Source of the DNA: an uncultured Bacteroides sp.
GTDB lineage: Bacteria; Bacteroidota; Bacteroidia; Bacteroidales; Bacteroidaceae
DNA length: 64,000 nucleotides
Reading direction: 5' to 3'
Assembly: GCA_949296575.1 (NCBI GenBank)
Contig: CASFPE010000019.1
Coordinates: 156,997 to 220,996, forward strand
The notes under the pieces were generated by a model, which did no database searches, was not told the origin of the DNA, and saw only the letters and a program-made list of their open reading frames with translations. How positions within the stretch are numbered: position 1 is the first letter of the stretch; every line of letters starts with the position of its first letter. Positions 63,706 to 64,000 of the stretch are shown in pieces. The position numbers and the translations under genes are program-made.

Positions 63706-63737
63706 TTTGGCAGATACATATGAATTGAATACCTTTG
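63706..63737 (+). promoter_or_regulatory. Promoter of the right-edge ATPase gene (TTTG / TACCTTTG)
   Basis: TTTG at 63706-63709 and TACCTTTG at 63730-63737 are 20 bases apart, a full match to the Bacteroidetes consensus. The ATG is 16 bases downstream. Confidence 0.75.
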
Positions 63738-63753
63738 CGGAAACGGAAATATT

Positions 63754-64000
63754 ATGCAAGACAGACTGGTTTCACGAAACAGGGAATGTGACGAACTGCA
63801 GCGGTGTCTGGAATCGGACCGCTCCGAATTTGTCATCATCAGCGGACGGAGGCGTATCGGCAAGACATATCTCATAGACAAGTTCTTCAACTATAAATAT
63901 GATTTCACCTTTGTCGGCGAGCACAACACTCCGGCTTCGGTGCAGATACAGAATTTCATGAGGGCGATTAAGCGTCATTCGAAAAGAAGACAGCCGAAAG
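63754..64000 (+). CDS. AAA-type ATPase, archaeal-ATPase-like (partial, runs off the right edge)
   Basis: The visible 82 residues begin MQDRLVSRNRECDELQRCLE and contain the Walker A SGRRRIGKTYLID, in the G-R-R-R-x-G-K-T form typical of archaeal-ATPase (PF01637) proteins that usually carry a C-terminal DUF234 nuclease-like domain. It is distinct from the DUF4143 ATPase at 32804, though both belong to the larger P-loop group common in Bacteroidetes. The rest is outside the window. Confidence 0.85.
   Translation, partial: MQDRLVSRNRECDELQRCLESDRSEFVIISGRRRIGKTYLIDKFFNYKYDFTFVGEHNTPASVQIQNFMRAIKRHSKRRQPK

Overview
The window looks like chromosomal DNA of a gut-type Bacteroidales (Bacteroides/Phocaeicola-like). 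The evidence is a SusC/SusD-centred polysaccharide utilisation locus, a fimbrillin-like lipoprotein, a BACON-domain glycosidase, and many promoters of the Bacteroidetes form (TAnnTTTG at -7, sometimes TTTG about 20 nt upstream) with few Shine-Dalgarno sequences. The species cannot be named from the sequence alone.

Layout. 1-7.5 kb is housekeeping: the end of a Crp/Fnr regulator, a lipid kinase and miaA (minus), gapA, an SLC13/TrkA-C transporter, mscL and guaA. 7.5-8.0 kb lies between convergent genes and holds three 15-bp near-palindromes at an exact 23-bp period plus a MITE-like hairpin element. 8.0-10.0 kb is a fimbrillin-like lipoprotein. 10.3-32.3 kb is a polysaccharide utilisation locus: GH95 and GH3 in one unit, then SusC, SusD, an IPT/TIG surface glycan-binding lipoprotein, BACON-GH5, a double GH43, GH2, GH97 and an SGNH acetyl esterase in a second. 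Together these enzymes fit a decorated, acetylated beta-glucan, most likely xyloglucan. No GH31 alpha-xylosidase and no local regulator are present.

32.4-55.5 kb is a more AT-rich genomic island. On the right it abuts an intact tRNA-Ser(CGA) gene; on the left there is a 49-bp partial copy of that tRNA in the same orientation, 23,030 bp away. No integrase is visible between them. The left end carries an AAA/DUF4143 ATPase and an unknown gene (both minus). From 36.3 to 55.1 kb everything runs rightward. This stretch encodes truncated or apparently inactive relatives of core cell proteins: a GrpE-like membrane protein, an EF-Tu domain II joined to a zinc ribbon, ACP-like domains without the carrier serine, an Hsp70 ATPase domain with a glycine-zipper tail, an FtsZ-like protein with a broken tubulin signature, and an FtsK motor with a destroyed Walker A. 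Mixed with them are apparently active enzymes (a HerA-like ATPase with intact Walker motifs, an HEGRH zincin, a PLD-type hydrolase, two ATP-grasp ligases), a likely graspetide (RiPP) precursor, Sel1 proteins, and three proteins sharing an unrecognised C-terminal domain. Two frameshifts, an IS5-type remnant and a broken YwqK/MORN-like gene show that the island is evolving or decaying. I regard this cluster as the best candidate for an undescribed system, possibly a decoy/guard or membrane stress assembly; that role is inference.

55.5-64 kb returns to ordinary genes: a SPOR lipoprotein, a YtxH/holin-like envelope operon, alkaline phosphatase, manA-engB (minus), recR with a small operon (membrane protein, HAD, GT2, GNAT), and the start of a second AAA ATPase gene behind a good promoter and nested inverted repeats.
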